Source: Actinomycetaceae bacterium (GTDB lineage: Bacteria > Actinomycetota > Actinomycetes > Actinomycetales > Actinomycetaceae). From it: a stretch of DNA of 42,467 nucleotides. The stretch is from assembly GCA_017539125.1 (NCBI GenBank), contig JAFYHO010000012.1:1-42467 (forward strand). Direction: 5' to 3'. The notes below the pieces were generated by a model, which was not told the origin of the DNA, ran no database searches, and saw only the letters and a program-made list of their open reading frames with translations. Position 1 is the first letter of the stretch. Every line of letters begins with the position of its first letter. Positions 10,637 to 18,535 of the stretch are shown piece by piece. The translations under genes were made by a program, and so were the position numbers.

Positions 10637-11317
10637 TCACAAAGCCCAATCGATAGGCTCTGCGCCCTGCGCTACGAGCAGCTCATTGGCGCGCGAGAAG
10701 GGGCGAGAGCCGAAGAAGCCGCGTGAAGCGGACAAGGGGGAAGGATGAGGCGACTCAATCCGCGGCGTATTGCCAAGCAGGGGAGCGAGCTCCTGAGCCT
10801 GCCTGCCCCACAAGATCGACACGAGGGGAAGCCCGCGCGAAGCCAGCACCGAAATGGCATGATTCGTGACCTTCTCCCAGCCTTTACCGCGATGAGACGC
10901 AGGAGAGCCAGGGCAAACAGTCAGCACTCTGTTCAGCAGCATCACTCCGCGCTCACACCACGGCGATAAATCGCCACAGGCAGGGATGGGAGCGCCCGTG
11001 TCCTCATGTAGTTCGCTGAAGATATTGACGAGGGAGCGTGGTAGGGGCTGGACATCAGGGGCGACGGAGAAAGAGAGCCCGACGGGATGGCCGATAGTGG
11101 GGTAGGGGTCTTGGCCGACAATAAGCACTTTGACCTCGTCAAGTGGATAAGAAAAAGCGCGGAGGATATTTTTTCCTGCCGGCAGATAGCCGCGCCCAGC
11201 CTGCACTTCTGCGCGCAAGAAATCTCCGAGTGTGTGAATATCGTTTTCAACGGGAGCGAGGGCTTCAGCCCACGACGGGTGGATAATTTCCGATAGCGCA
11301 GCCATAGCCTTAAGCAT
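10637..11317 (-). CDS. ung: Uracil-DNA glycosylase
   Basis: It removes uracil from DNA and so starts base-excision repair of deaminated cytosine. The protein (226 residues) shows the family 1 catalytic loop [22 protein letters not shown] (the Asp of GQDPYP is the general base), [14 protein letters not shown], the uracil pocket, and the C-terminal [17 protein letters not shown] motif. I chose the ATG at 11317 ([10 protein letters not shown]), with GAGGAG upstream at a slightly long spacing of 9 nt. The frame stays open for another 680 bp upstream, but that part is antisense to the SDR gene and is not coding. Confidence 0.96.
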   Translation of the reverse strand: MLKAMAALSEIIHPSWAEALAPVENDIHTLGDFLRAEVQAGRGYLPAGKNILRAFSYPLDEVKVLIVGQDPYPTIGHPVGLSFSVAPDVQPLPRSLVNIFSELHEDTGAPIPACGDLSPWCERGVMLLNRVLTVCPGSPASHRGKGWEKVTNHAISVLASRGLPLVSILWGRQAQELAPLLGNTPRIESPHPSPLSASRGFFGSRPFSRANELLVAQGAEPIDWAL

Positions 11318-11344
11318 ACGGCATTGCTCCTCGCGGTGAGGGGG

Positions 11345-11350
11345 TATGCT
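11345..11350 (+). promoter_or_regulatory. -10 box of a leaderless promoter (SDR gene)
   Basis: TATGCT is followed by 7 nt (TTGGACT) and the ATG at 11358. The promoter is packed between the divergent ung start and the SDR start. Confidence 0.55.
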
Positions 11351-11357
11351 TTGGACT

Positions 11358-12143
11358 ATGGGTAGTGCATTGATTACAGGAGCGAGCTCGGGAATCGGGC
11401 GCGAGTTCGCATGGAAACTCGCTGAGGAATACAACAATCTCGTCCTCGTCGCCCGCAATAAAGACCGTCTTGAAGCGCTCGCCGAAAAAATCCGCAACAC
11501 GACAGGCGTGCAGGTCGAAGTGCTTCCTGCCGATTTGTCGACCGAAGAAGGTGCGCTGCGTGTCGCCGAGCGCCTGAGCGCGACGAAACGTCCAATCGGT
11601 CTGCTCGTCAATAATGCGGGCTTCGGCTTGGGGCAAGATTTTGTTGACGGCGAGCTCGAGCGCGAGTTGGAAGCCTTAAACACGATGGTTCGCGCCGTCA
11701 TGATTACCTGCCATGCAGCGGCAAAGGCGATGAAAGAGCGCGGCTCGGGCGGCATTATCAACGTCTCGTCTATGACGGCATTGACCGCACAGGGCACGTA
11801 TTCGGCACATAAAGCATGGGTGCGTACGTTCACCGAGGGGCTTGCTGCCGAGCTGGCCGGCAGCGGTGTCCATGTGACGGCTGTCTGCCCTGGGCTTGTA
11901 CACAGCGAATTCCACTCGCGTGCAGGAGTTGACGCTAACCAGTGGTCGGATAAGATGTTCGCCTCGCCAGCAGATATTGTCAAGGCTTCCCTCAAAGCCT
12001 GCCGTCGCGGTCAAGTCATCGTCACACCCACTGTGCTCTACAAGGCAGCAGCGGCAGCTCTGCGCCTGTCGCCACGCAAGCTGGTGAGATATGTGGCAGG
12101 GCCGGCGCGTTCTGGCCGCACTGAAGGCATGCCGTTAGAGTAG
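11358..12143 (+). CDS. Short-chain dehydrogenase/reductase
   Basis: This 261-residue classical-type SDR has the dinucleotide motif [12 protein letters not shown] at residues about 6-17, NNAGFG (about 80), the catalytic serine in INVSSMTAL and the YSAHKAW Tyr-x-x-x-Lys pair, and PGLVHSEF after it. It is therefore an NAD(P)-dependent oxidoreductase; the substrate cannot be told from sequence. Homologues of this subgroup begin MGxALxTGASSG, so ATG 11358 is preferred over ATG 11346. It is divergent from ung with about 40 bp between starts. A terminator is not obvious. Confidence 0.9.
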   Translation: MGSALITGASSGIGREFAWKLAEEYNNLVLVARNKDRLEALAEKIRNTTGVQVEVLPADLSTEEGALRVAERLSATKRPIGLLVNNAGFGLGQDFVDGELERELEALNTMVRAVMITCHAAAKAMKERGSGGIINVSSMTALTAQGTYSAHKAWVRTFTEGLAAELAGSGVHVTAVCPGLVHSEFHSRAGVDANQWSDKMFASPADIVKASLKACRRGQVIVTPTVLYKAAAAALRLSPRKLVRYVAGPARSGRTEGMPLE

Positions 12144-12210
12144 AGCCGTAGATAAGGGACGGCGAACAATGACGGAGTGCAATTAGGTCGAAAAGCGGGG
12201 CGTGGGCGTA

Positions 12211-12216
12211 TATCCT
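12211..12216 (+). promoter_or_regulatory. -10 box of a leaderless promoter (pyrE)
   Basis: TATCCT is followed by 6 nt (AAAGGC) and ATGATG at 12223-12228. The AAAGG could also be read as a weak SD, but it is too close to the first ATG. Confidence 0.5.
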
Positions 12217-12222
12217 AAAGGC

Positions 12223-12795
12223 ATGATGAATGATTCTGCGCGCGAACGCCTTATTGAACTTGTCGGCGAACTTGCCATTGAACATGGCGATTTCACTCTC
12301 GCATCGGGTAAAAAATCGACGTATTACGTCGATATGCGCCGAGCGACCCTCCATCACGAGGCAGGCCCGCTCATCGGGCACGTCATGCTCGATATGCTCG
12401 AAGAAGCCGGCTTCGGTGCCGGCGAAGTCGATGCTGTCGGCGGCCTGACAATGGGGGCAGATCCCGTTGCCACAGCAATCATGCACGCCGCCGCCTCGCG
12501 CGCACTCGATATTGACGCATTCGTCGTGCGCAAAGCCCCCAAAGACCACGGCATGGGTAGGCGCATTGAGGGCCCCTCTATCGCAGGGCGCAAAGTTGTT
12601 ATTCTTGAGGACACTTCGACCACTGGCGGCTCGCCGTTGACCGCCCTCGAAGCTGCGCGCGCAGAAGGCGCCGAAGTCCTCGCTGTGGCGGTTGTCGTCG
12701 ATAGGGCGACGGGCGCGAAAGAGCGAATCGAAGCCGCCGGCGTTCCCTACCTCGCCGCCCTCGGCCTCGATGATTTAGGTCTTAGTCCGCAATAA
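12223..12795 (+). CDS. pyrE: Orotate phosphoribosyltransferase
   Basis: It joins orotate to PRPP to give OMP in pyrimidine synthesis. The protein (about 190 residues) has the N-terminal FTLASGKKSTYYVDMRR substrate loop, VGGLTMGADPVATA, the catalytic flexible loop with KAPKDHG, and the PRPP-binding motif VVILEDTSTTGGSPLTA. The start is one of two adjacent ATGs (12223 or 12226); the transcript looks leaderless. pyrF and other pyr genes are not next to it. It is followed by a 67-bp hairpin repeat and then by the convergent pspA terminator. Confidence 0.95.
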   Translation: MMNDSARERLIELVGELAIEHGDFTLASGKKSTYYVDMRRATLHHEAGPLIGHVMLDMLEEAGFGAGEVDAVGGLTMGADPVATAIMHAAASRALDIDAFVVRKAPKDHGMGRRIEGPSIAGRKVVILEDTSTTGGSPLTALEAARAEGAEVLAVAVVVDRATGAKERIEAAGVPYLAALGLDDLGLSPQ

Positions 12796-12803
12796 CAGAG
12801 TGG

Positions 12804-12870
12804 GCACGGCGATTACTTCCGTCTCGGGGCGGTCAGGCTTGATCCCCTCGACGAAAGTAAGTCGCCGTGC
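12804..12870. repeat. Palindromic hairpin repeat, family 2, copy B
   Basis: A near-perfect ~20-bp inverted repeat (GCACGGCGATTACTTCCGTC with GACGAAAGTAAGTCGCCGTGC) encloses a CGGGG...CCCCTCG inner stem. Read on the minus strand it aligns with the hairpin at 749-811 across both arms and the loop (GAGGG-ATCA, CCCCGAG-CGGAA-TA-TCGCC). It lies between the convergent pyrE and pspA genes. Confidence 0.75.
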
Positions 12871-12891
12871 GACAGTGTTAAGGAGCAACAA

Positions 12892-12924
12892 AAAGAAGCG
12901 CCCGGCAAAGCCGAGCGCTTCTTT
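12892..12924 (-). terminator. Bidirectional terminator between pyrE and pspA
   Basis: AAAGAAGCGC (12892-12901) pairs with GCGCTTCTTT (12915-12924), with an inner CGGC-AAA-GCCG stem. On the minus strand it is followed by a T-rich run (CTTTTTGTT), which suits the end of pspA; its own A/T arms also give a U-run on the plus strand. Confidence 0.85.
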
Positions 12925-12940
12925 AGAAAACTCGTGAGGA

Positions 12941-13693
12941 CTAGTCGTCCCACTCGTTGTACTCGAGCTCGGGAAGAGCATTGCCTGCCTGCAAAGCAGC
13001 CAAACGTGCCTCAACCTCTGTCTCGTTCGTGCTGTCCTCAAGAAGAGCAAACTGGCTGTCCAGAGTTGCCGAAGCAACCTCAATTTGACCAGCAGCGGCA
13101 GCTTCTTGCTGACGCACCCTCTCCTCGTAACGAGCGAGCTCGCTTGTCGGATCAAGGATATTGATAGAGGAAATTGCCGAAGTGACCTGCTGCTGTGCTT
13201 CAGCAGTCTTGGCACGGGCAATCAAAGAGTCGCGGTCGTTCTTCAACTGGTCGAGCTTGTCACGCATCTGTGCCAAGCCATCCTTGAGCTGCTCAACAAC
13301 CTTACGCTGAGACTCAATCGTCGGAGTAGCGGCCTTGACCTCATTCTCAAAACCAATCTGCTTGTTGAGCGCGACGCGAGCAAGCTTGTCGAACTTCTCA
13401 GCTTCCTCTTCCTTGCCTGCAGCGCGGAACTCGGCAGCCTTTGCAACAGCAGCAGCGGCCTTGGTGCCCCACTCGCTGGCGGCGGCGACATCTTCCTTGT
13501 AGTCAGCTTCTGCCAGACGCAGATTTCCAACAGTCACAGCCACGGCATTCTCTGCCTCCGCAATAGAATTCGTGTAGTCACGCACCATCTGATCGAGCAT
13601 CTTCTGTGGATCTTCGGCCCTCTCAAGAAGTGCGTTGATATTTGCCTTGGCCAGCTGGGAAATGCGGCCGAGGATTGTCTGCTTCTCTGCCAT
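12941..13693 (-). CDS. pspA: PspA/IM30 (Vipp1) family membrane-stress protein
   Basis: This 250-residue, almost wholly alpha-helical protein starts MAEKQTILGRISQLAKANINALLE and then has the family signature EDPQKMLDQMVRDY (residues about 27-40), followed by long coiled-coil helices rich in Ala, Glu, Lys and Gln. PspA proteins form ESCRT-III-like assemblies that bind and stabilise the inner membrane under stress. The ribosome site is AAAGG, 6 nt before ATG. It lies 84 bp downstream of the TPM-domain gene on the same strand, a pairing common in Actinobacteria that suggests a shared envelope-stress role. No dedicated PspC or PspF is present nearby. Confidence 0.92.
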   Translation of the reverse strand: MAEKQTILGRISQLAKANINALLERAEDPQKMLDQMVRDYTNSIAEAENAVAVTVGNLRLAEADYKEDVAAASEWGTKAAAAVAKAAEFRAAGKEEEAEKFDKLARVALNKQIGFENEVKAATPTIESQRKVVEQLKDGLAQMRDKLDQLKNDRDSLIARAKTAEAQQQVTSAISSINILDPTSELARYEERVRQQEAAAAGQIEVASATLDSQFALLEDSTNETEVEARLAALQAGNALPELEYNEWDD

Positions 13694-13739
13694 GTATATG
13701 CCTTTCGTTTTTTCTTGTGATGGAGTGGTTGCGGCCCTT

Positions 13740-13755
13740 GCGAGTCGAAACTCGC
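13740..13755. other. Small hairpin between the TPM gene and pspA
   Basis: GCGAGT-CGAA-ACTCGC forms a perfect 6-bp stem with a 4-nt loop in the 84-bp gap between the two co-oriented genes. No U-run follows it on the minus strand, so it may be a processing or stability element and not a terminator. Confidence 0.5.
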
Positions 13756-13777
13756 TGTGTAGCGCAGCCCAGTATTA

Positions 13778-15775
13778 CTAGAAGCTACCGCCTCCGCTGC
13801 GGAAACCGCCACCGCCGAAGCTACCGCCTCCGCCACGGAAACCGCCACCGCCAAAGCCGCTGCCACCAAAACTACCGTAGCGTCGGCCTCGTGAACCACC
13901 GAATGATCCGGAAGAGTATCCTCCGGAATAACCATCCCCTGAAAGGATTGATCCGAGAATCATTCCTCCGAGGATGGAGCCTAAATCGCTTCCCTGCGTT
14001 CCGTACTGTGAGCGACGTTGACGCTGGGTAGCAGTATTAACATCGTTTTGTGCAGTATTCAAAGACGATACTGCGCTTGTGCGTGCTTCGTTAAAGAGCT
14101 GGGAAGCCGCAGAATAGTCGCTCGTTTTCAGAGCCTCATTGAAAGACTTTTTCGCTGAAGTGAGCAAGGTGTGCGGGCGCTCAGAAATCCACGAGGAATA
14201 CCGATCAAGGAACTGGTCGGCTTCATCGATAGAGCTGCGTGCCAACTTTCCTGCACGCTCAGCGAGCTCCTTATTGCGCAGCCTATTTTCTTCTGCTCCA
14301 CGCACACCCTCAAGCGAGGCGTCCAAAGCCTGCTCAGCATCCGCCAACTCTGCCGAGACAAGGAAGGGGTCAACCATAGAACCCGTCGCCTTTGCAACGA
14401 CTTCCTCAGCGCGCTGACGCAAAGACTGAATATTGGGATCGCTTCCACCCAGACGGTTCGCATCCGCGATATCGCCCTGGATAGAACGCACACCCTCGGT
14501 TACAAGGGCATTTGCTTCTTCGAAGGATTGACGGGCATTGGTAATCTTGGAAGCCAAAAGACGCGCCTGCTGAATCTCATCTTCCGCCAAGCGCACAAAA
14601 ACGGCAGCTTGGGAGTTCTGAGACTCGGACACAGCTTTCTGTCCATCAGTAATCGCGCCCTTTGCTGCCTCAAGCAAGGTTGCCACCTGTTCGGGATAGG
14701 TGCGCAAAGTAGCGAGAGCCGACTCAGGATATGTCAAAGCGAGAGAAGTCAATTGCGCATCGGCAGTGGACATCTGCCCCTCGATTTCCTTGCTGCGTTC
14801 AGCCAAATCAGCCAAGCGCTCGCCAGCATTAGCAGCGAGATTACGCAAATCAGAAAAACGCTGCTCTTGAGCGGAAATATCATCCTGAGCTGCCTTTGTG
14901 AGAGCTAAAATCTGCTCGTTCATAGTGCGAGCTTGATCGGCAGGCTCAGGAATCTCATCTTCGAGAAGCTTACGAATCTCCCACGCCTGATTCACCTTTT
15001 CTTTAGCAGACTCTAAAGCCTTGTTGAAATCGTCGGTCGCCTCTTTGCCGAACTCAAGACGAGCAAACTCCAACTCGTTAGCCGCCGCGCGAACACCTTC
15101 GTCAGCCTGAAGCAGAGCAGAACCTGCCTGCGTGGCGATATCAATCGGCTTACCGTCAGGACCAAGACCCTGAGCTTCCAGCTCGCGCTTGCGCCTATTG
15201 CGACGTACCAAAGCATACGCGCCACCAGCAGCAGCACCGACAACAACCACACCACCTAGAATTGCTGCGCCAGTGGACGAGCCGCCTTTGCCGGTACCTG
15301 TACCTCCCTTATTGCCGTACTCGTCTTGCAAATCGTCAATAAGAGCATCAAAACCATCGCCCCATTCACTGTCCGACCATTCGGGAACAGCAGAAGAAAG
15401 AGCTACATTAATTGCGCTCTCGGAAAAAGATTGTGATCCGCAGACATAGCCGTATTGGCGATCGGCAATTGCCAAAGCAATGAGGCTATCGCTCTGAGAC
15501 AAATTGGACAGCTGAGCAGTTTTTTCTGCCCAACTACTTGCGGTTTGTCCCGCAAAATCCCTAACAACAACGATGTAGAGCCCTTTGCCGCTCGCGTCCT
15601 CCAACTCGGCGATATCTTCCTTGAGAGAGCTGATATCGTCTGAACTGAGAGCGCTTGCCTGATCGACAACGATTGAATCGAGATGGGTGGGTTCTTCAGC
15701 CAAGGCAGGAGAAGCCGTCACAAGACCTGCCGCGAGCACAAGCGCGCCAATTAAACTTTTGCGTATATATGACAT
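13778..15775 (-). CDS. Secreted, membrane-anchored TPM-domain protein with glycine-rich tail
   Basis: This 665-residue protein starts at ATG 15775 (MSYIRKSLIG), with GGGAGAAG 8 nt upstream; the frame further upstream is leader. In order: a signal peptide ending near ASPALAEE; a TPM domain (about 30-165; VVDQASALSSDDISSLKEDIAELE, GLYIVVVRDF); one transmembrane helix (AAILGGVVVVGAAAGGAYALV) followed by RRNRRKREL; a long coiled-coil region of about 380 residues; and a repetitive Gly/Ser/Phe tail (GGGGFRSGGGSF). TPM (TLP18.3/Psb32/MOLO-1) domains occur in envelope-quality-control and photosystem-repair proteins. The coiled coil lies on the inner side, where it could contact the PspA coiled coil; that contact is inference. 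Confidence 0.88.
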   Translation of the reverse strand: MSYIRKSLIGALVLAAGLVTASPALAEEPTHLDSIVVDQASALSSDDISSLKEDIAELEDASGKGLYIVVVRDFAGQTASSWAEKTAQLSNLSQSDSLIALAIADRQYGYVCGSQSFSESAINVALSSAVPEWSDSEWGDGFDALIDDLQDEYGNKGGTGTGKGGSSTGAAILGGVVVVGAAAGGAYALVRRNRRKRELEAQGLGPDGKPIDIATQAGSALLQADEGVRAAANELEFARLEFGKEATDDFNKALESAKEKVNQAWEIRKLLEDEIPEPADQARTMNEQILALTKAAQDDISAQEQRFSDLRNLAANAGERLADLAERSKEIEGQMSTADAQLTSLALTYPESALATLRTYPEQVATLLEAAKGAITDGQKAVSESQNSQAAVFVRLAEDEIQQARLLASKITNARQSFEEANALVTEGVRSIQGDIADANRLGGSDPNIQSLRQRAEEVVAKATGSMVDPFLVSAELADAEQALDASLEGVRGAEENRLRNKELAERAGKLARSSIDEADQFLDRYSSWISERPHTLLTSAKKSFNEALKTSDYSAASQLFNEARTSAVSSLNTAQNDVNTATQRQRRSQYGTQGSDLGSILGGMILGSILSGDGYSGGYSSGSFGGSRGRRYGSFGGSGFGGGGFRGGGGSFGGGGFRSGGGSF

Positions 15776-15962
15776 AGAAACATCTTCTCCCGTCAAAGGC
15801 GAAATAGGCAAAGCGAAATGAGGGGGAGCTTTCCCCGCCATGCGCCCGCGTGACAAGCAGCCGCCTGAGTCACATGTCTAATGCTACTAAGTATGAGAGA
15901 CATTTTCGGGCTAATGACGTTTTTGTTTTCTGATGACGGTGACAGATAGTGATGTAAAAGAA

Positions 15963-16014
15963 CACCTATTGGTGAACAAGTCGAAGCTAGGGGGACAAGT
16001 CGCTAGAATAGGTG
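15963..16014. promoter_or_regulatory. Possible operator and promoter region of the cold-shock gene
   Basis: Two ACAAGTCG direct repeats lie exactly 20 bp apart (15975-15982 and 15995-16002), flanked by an inverted pair CACCTATT (15963-15970) and AATAGGTG (16007-16014). A -10-like TAGAAT lies at 16004-16009. The spacing of two helix turns suggests a protein bound to one DNA face, but no regulator is identified. The rest of the 15776-16066 gap shows nothing recognisable. Confidence 0.4.
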
Positions 16015-16066
16015 CGGTCTATATTCGTGAGCTTCGCCTGACGGAGCGATATGTAAGGAGTTTTCC

Positions 16067-16441
16067 GTGCCAACGGGAAAAATAAAGTTCTTTGACGAAG
16101 AAAAAGGCTTCGGCTTCATTGTCGGAGATGACGGACAGGAAATCTTCCTGCCCGCTTCTGCCCTGCCAATCGGCGCGAAAGTGCGCAAGGGTACGCAGGT
16201 TGAATACGGTGTTGCCGATACGCGCCGTGGCCCGCAAGCCCTCAATGTTGAAATCGTCGAGCAGCTGGAGTCGCTGGCGAAGAAAAATCGCCGCTCACCA
16301 GACGAAATGGTGAGGATTGTTGAAGATTTAATCAAGATTCTTGACGCTTCGTCCACACAGTTGCGCAACGGGCGCTACCCGCAAGGTGGGCATCGTATCG
16401 CGCAGGCTCTGCGAACTTTGGCAGATGATTTTGATGCCTAG
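16067..16441 (+). CDS. Cold-shock-domain protein with C-terminal extension
   Basis: This 124-residue protein has a cold-shock domain in the first 65 residues: GKIKFFDEEKGFGFIVG (RNP-1 type) and EIFLPASAL in the RNP-2 position, where most family members have VFVH. It should bind single-stranded RNA or DNA as a chaperone. The helical extension of about 55 residues is typical of the longer actinobacterial type (CspB/CspC-like) found next to DUF3027 genes. The GTG start at 16067 has AAGGAG 6 nt upstream. It overlaps the next gene by 8 nt. Confidence 0.92.
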   Translation: MPTGKIKFFDEEKGFGFIVGDDGQEIFLPASALPIGAKVRKGTQVEYGVADTRRGPQALNVEIVEQLESLAKKNRRSPDEMVRIVEDLIKILDASSTQLRNGRYPQGGHRIAQALRTLADDFDA

Positions 16442-17219
16442 TAACAGCCGCGTTATCCCCAAAAAAACTGCTGGGCGAGAAAAAGTCCTCACCTCTGAGC
16501 AGGCGATTCAGCTTGCACGCGAAGCGCTCGTTGAGACGACCCGCGAGGAAAATATCGGCGAATATCGTGGTCTTGTTGCCGAGGGTGAGCGCCTCATCAC
16601 TCACGCTTTCGAGTCTCTTTTGCCAGGTTATAGCGGTTGGCTGTGGACGGTCACGCTCACTCGTCTTTCGCGTTCCTCAAAAGTGACGATTGACGAAATC
16701 GCTTTGCTGCCAGGCAAAGATGCGCTGCTTGCCCCGCAGTGGGTGCCGTGGGCTGAGCGCCTGCGCCCCCAAGACGTCTCGCCGACTGACCGCCTGCCCT
16801 ATCGCAGCGATGACCCTCGCCTCGACGAGGGCTTTGAGGCAACTGGCGAGGACGCAGACCAACTCGCAGATTTCGAGTTGGGCCTCGGGCGCAAGCGTGT
16901 ACTTTCACGTGAAGGGCGCGAAGAAGCCTACAAGCGCTGGTACAAAAGCGAACATGGACCAAAAACGGCAGGCACACGCGCAGCTCGCGCCAAATGTTCA
17001 ACCTGTGGTTTCTTCATTCCCATGGCAGGCTCAGCCCGCAATCTCTTTGGCGTGTGCGCCAACGAGTGGTCAACTGATGACGGCAAAGTCGTCTCCCTCG
17101 ACCACGGTTGCGGCGCGCATTCAGAAACAGACACACCAAAAGAACGTCAAATGTGGGATCCTGCCGACCCAGTCGTCAATGAGCTTGACCTAGAAATCAT
17201 GGAGAGCGAGGCGGAGTAA
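16434..17219 (+). CDS. DUF3027 family protein
   Basis: This protein of about 261 residues matches the actinobacterial DUF3027 family: LAREALVE near the N-terminus, HAFESLLPGYSGWLWTVTLTR, LLPGKDALLAPQWVPWAERLRP, and a Cys-rich C-terminal part (CSTCGFFIPMAGSARNLFGVCANE, then DHGCGAHSE) that could bind a metal. The function is unknown. It regularly follows a cold-shock gene in Actinobacteria, as here, where its start (ATG 16434, or 16425) overlaps the csp stop; the two are surely co-translated. The longer frame back to 16341 overlaps csp and is not likely to be used. Confidence 0.88.
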   Translation: MPSNSRVIPKKTAGREKVLTSEQAIQLAREALVETTREENIGEYRGLVAEGERLITHAFESLLPGYSGWLWTVTLTRLSRSSKVTIDEIALLPGKDALLAPQWVPWAERLRPQDVSPTDRLPYRSDDPRLDEGFEATGEDADQLADFELGLGRKRVLSREGREEAYKRWYKSEHGPKTAGTRAARAKCSTCGFFIPMAGSARNLFGVCANEWSTDDGKVVSLDHGCGAHSETDTPKERQMWDPADPVVNELDLEIMESEAE

Positions 17220-17234
17220 AAGCTTCGATAGATT

Positions 17235-18467
17235 ATGAAAAGACTGCAGGGAGCTGTCCGTACCTATGCATGGGGGTCGCCAAGCGCAATACCGAGCTTT
17301 TTCGGCTATCCCGGCACGAGTGACCCCATTGCCGAAGTATGGTTCGGTGCTCACCCAGACGGGCCAGCATTTATCGTCGATGATACTAGCGCCCCACTTT
17401 TCGATTACACGAGTGTCGGATACCGTCCTGCTGCATCGACTGAAACTCTGCGTGACTACATTATGAGCAATCCGCAGGCAGCTTTAGGTGAGTCTGTTGC
17501 TAAGCGCTACAACAATCGCCTGCCCTACCTCTTGAAGCTTATCGCTCCGCGTGAGCCGCTGTCCTTACAGGTCCACCCTACGGTAGAGCAGGCGCGAGAG
17601 GGATACGAACGCGAAGATGCGCAAGGAATTGACCGCCTGTCGCCGTCGCGTAACTACCGCGATAGAAACCATAAGCCTGAGCTGACATACGCCCTGACAC
17701 CTTTCGATGCGCTCGCAGGTTTCCGTGCTCCGCGCCGCGTCCACGAAGTCATCAAAGACTTGGACACCCCTCTTGCCCGTCAGCTCGACGAGCTTGTACT
17801 GGATGGGGGAGTGGACACGGCCTTCCACTATCTTTTAGACGATAAGACGCGCCCTGATCCTGAGGATATTACTCAGACCGTCGCCGCCTGCGCCGCCCGC
17901 TCGCCCGCCGATTCCCCGTCGGTGCGCGCCGATGCTATCGTCTGCCGTCTCGCCCAGCATTACCCGGACGACCCTGGCGTTATCGCCTCCCTCCTTCTCA
18001 ACCCCGTCACCCTACGAAGCGGCGAGAGCCTCTATATCCCAACTGGCACAGTTCACGCTTATCTATCGGGTGAAGCGGTCGAGATTATGGCGGCTTCTGA
18101 CAATGTTTTGCGTGCTGGCTTGACCGAGAAACACCGTGACGTCCCCGAAGTGCTGAGGATTGCCAATTCTCGGGCGGCCCCGCCGATTCGCATCGCCCCA
18201 GAGCGTATGAGCGATATTCTCTCCACTTTCTATGTGCCGGTTGACGATTTTGAGCTCTCGATTTTGCGCCTGAAAGACGCTTCGCGCCGCGAGTCTGTGC
18301 GTACGAGAGGCCCGCGCACTCTCGTATGTATTGACGGTGCCGTGCAGGTGTGGGCAGGCGGGCAAAAAGCTGCTCTCAACCGCGGGCAGGCGCTGTTCAT
18401 CCCTGAAGAAGACGGCGAATTATCCGTGCGTGGTTTTGGCCGTCTCGTCCTTGCTTCCGTGCCGTAA
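17235..18467 (+). CDS. manA: Mannose-6-phosphate isomerase, class I
   Basis: It interconverts fructose-6-phosphate and mannose-6-phosphate, feeding mannose metabolism and GDP-mannose synthesis. The 410-residue protein starts MKRLQGAVRTYAWGS and has the zinc-binding motifs of type I PMI: LSLQVHPTVEQA (His and Gln ligands, about residue 110), NHKPELTYALTPF (Glu ligand), and YIPTGTVHAYLSGEAVEIMAASDNVLRAGLT. The start has no clear ribosome site; it lies 15 bp after the DUF3027 stop, so it may belong to the same transcript. Confidence 0.96.
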   Translation: MKRLQGAVRTYAWGSPSAIPSFFGYPGTSDPIAEVWFGAHPDGPAFIVDDTSAPLFDYTSVGYRPAASTETLRDYIMSNPQAALGESVAKRYNNRLPYLLKLIAPREPLSLQVHPTVEQAREGYEREDAQGIDRLSPSRNYRDRNHKPELTYALTPFDALAGFRAPRRVHEVIKDLDTPLARQLDELVLDGGVDTAFHYLLDDKTRPDPEDITQTVAACAARSPADSPSVRADAIVCRLAQHYPDDPGVIASLLLNPVTLRSGESLYIPTGTVHAYLSGEAVEIMAASDNVLRAGLTEKHRDVPEVLRIANSRAAPPIRIAPERMSDILSTFYVPVDDFELSILRLKDASRRESVRTRGPRTLVCIDGAVQVWAGGQKAALNRGQALFIPEEDGELSVRGFGRLVLASVP

Positions 18468-18535
18468 TAGGTGGCGCGCGTCTCAGAATAGGAAAAGTCG
18501 CTACGGCAGGGGCGGAGGGGCGAAAGAATTGGGCT

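Noticed and set aside
11318-11995. Long N-terminal extension of the ung frame
   Set aside because: It is antisense to the SDR gene, and the real ung start with a ribosome site is at 11317.
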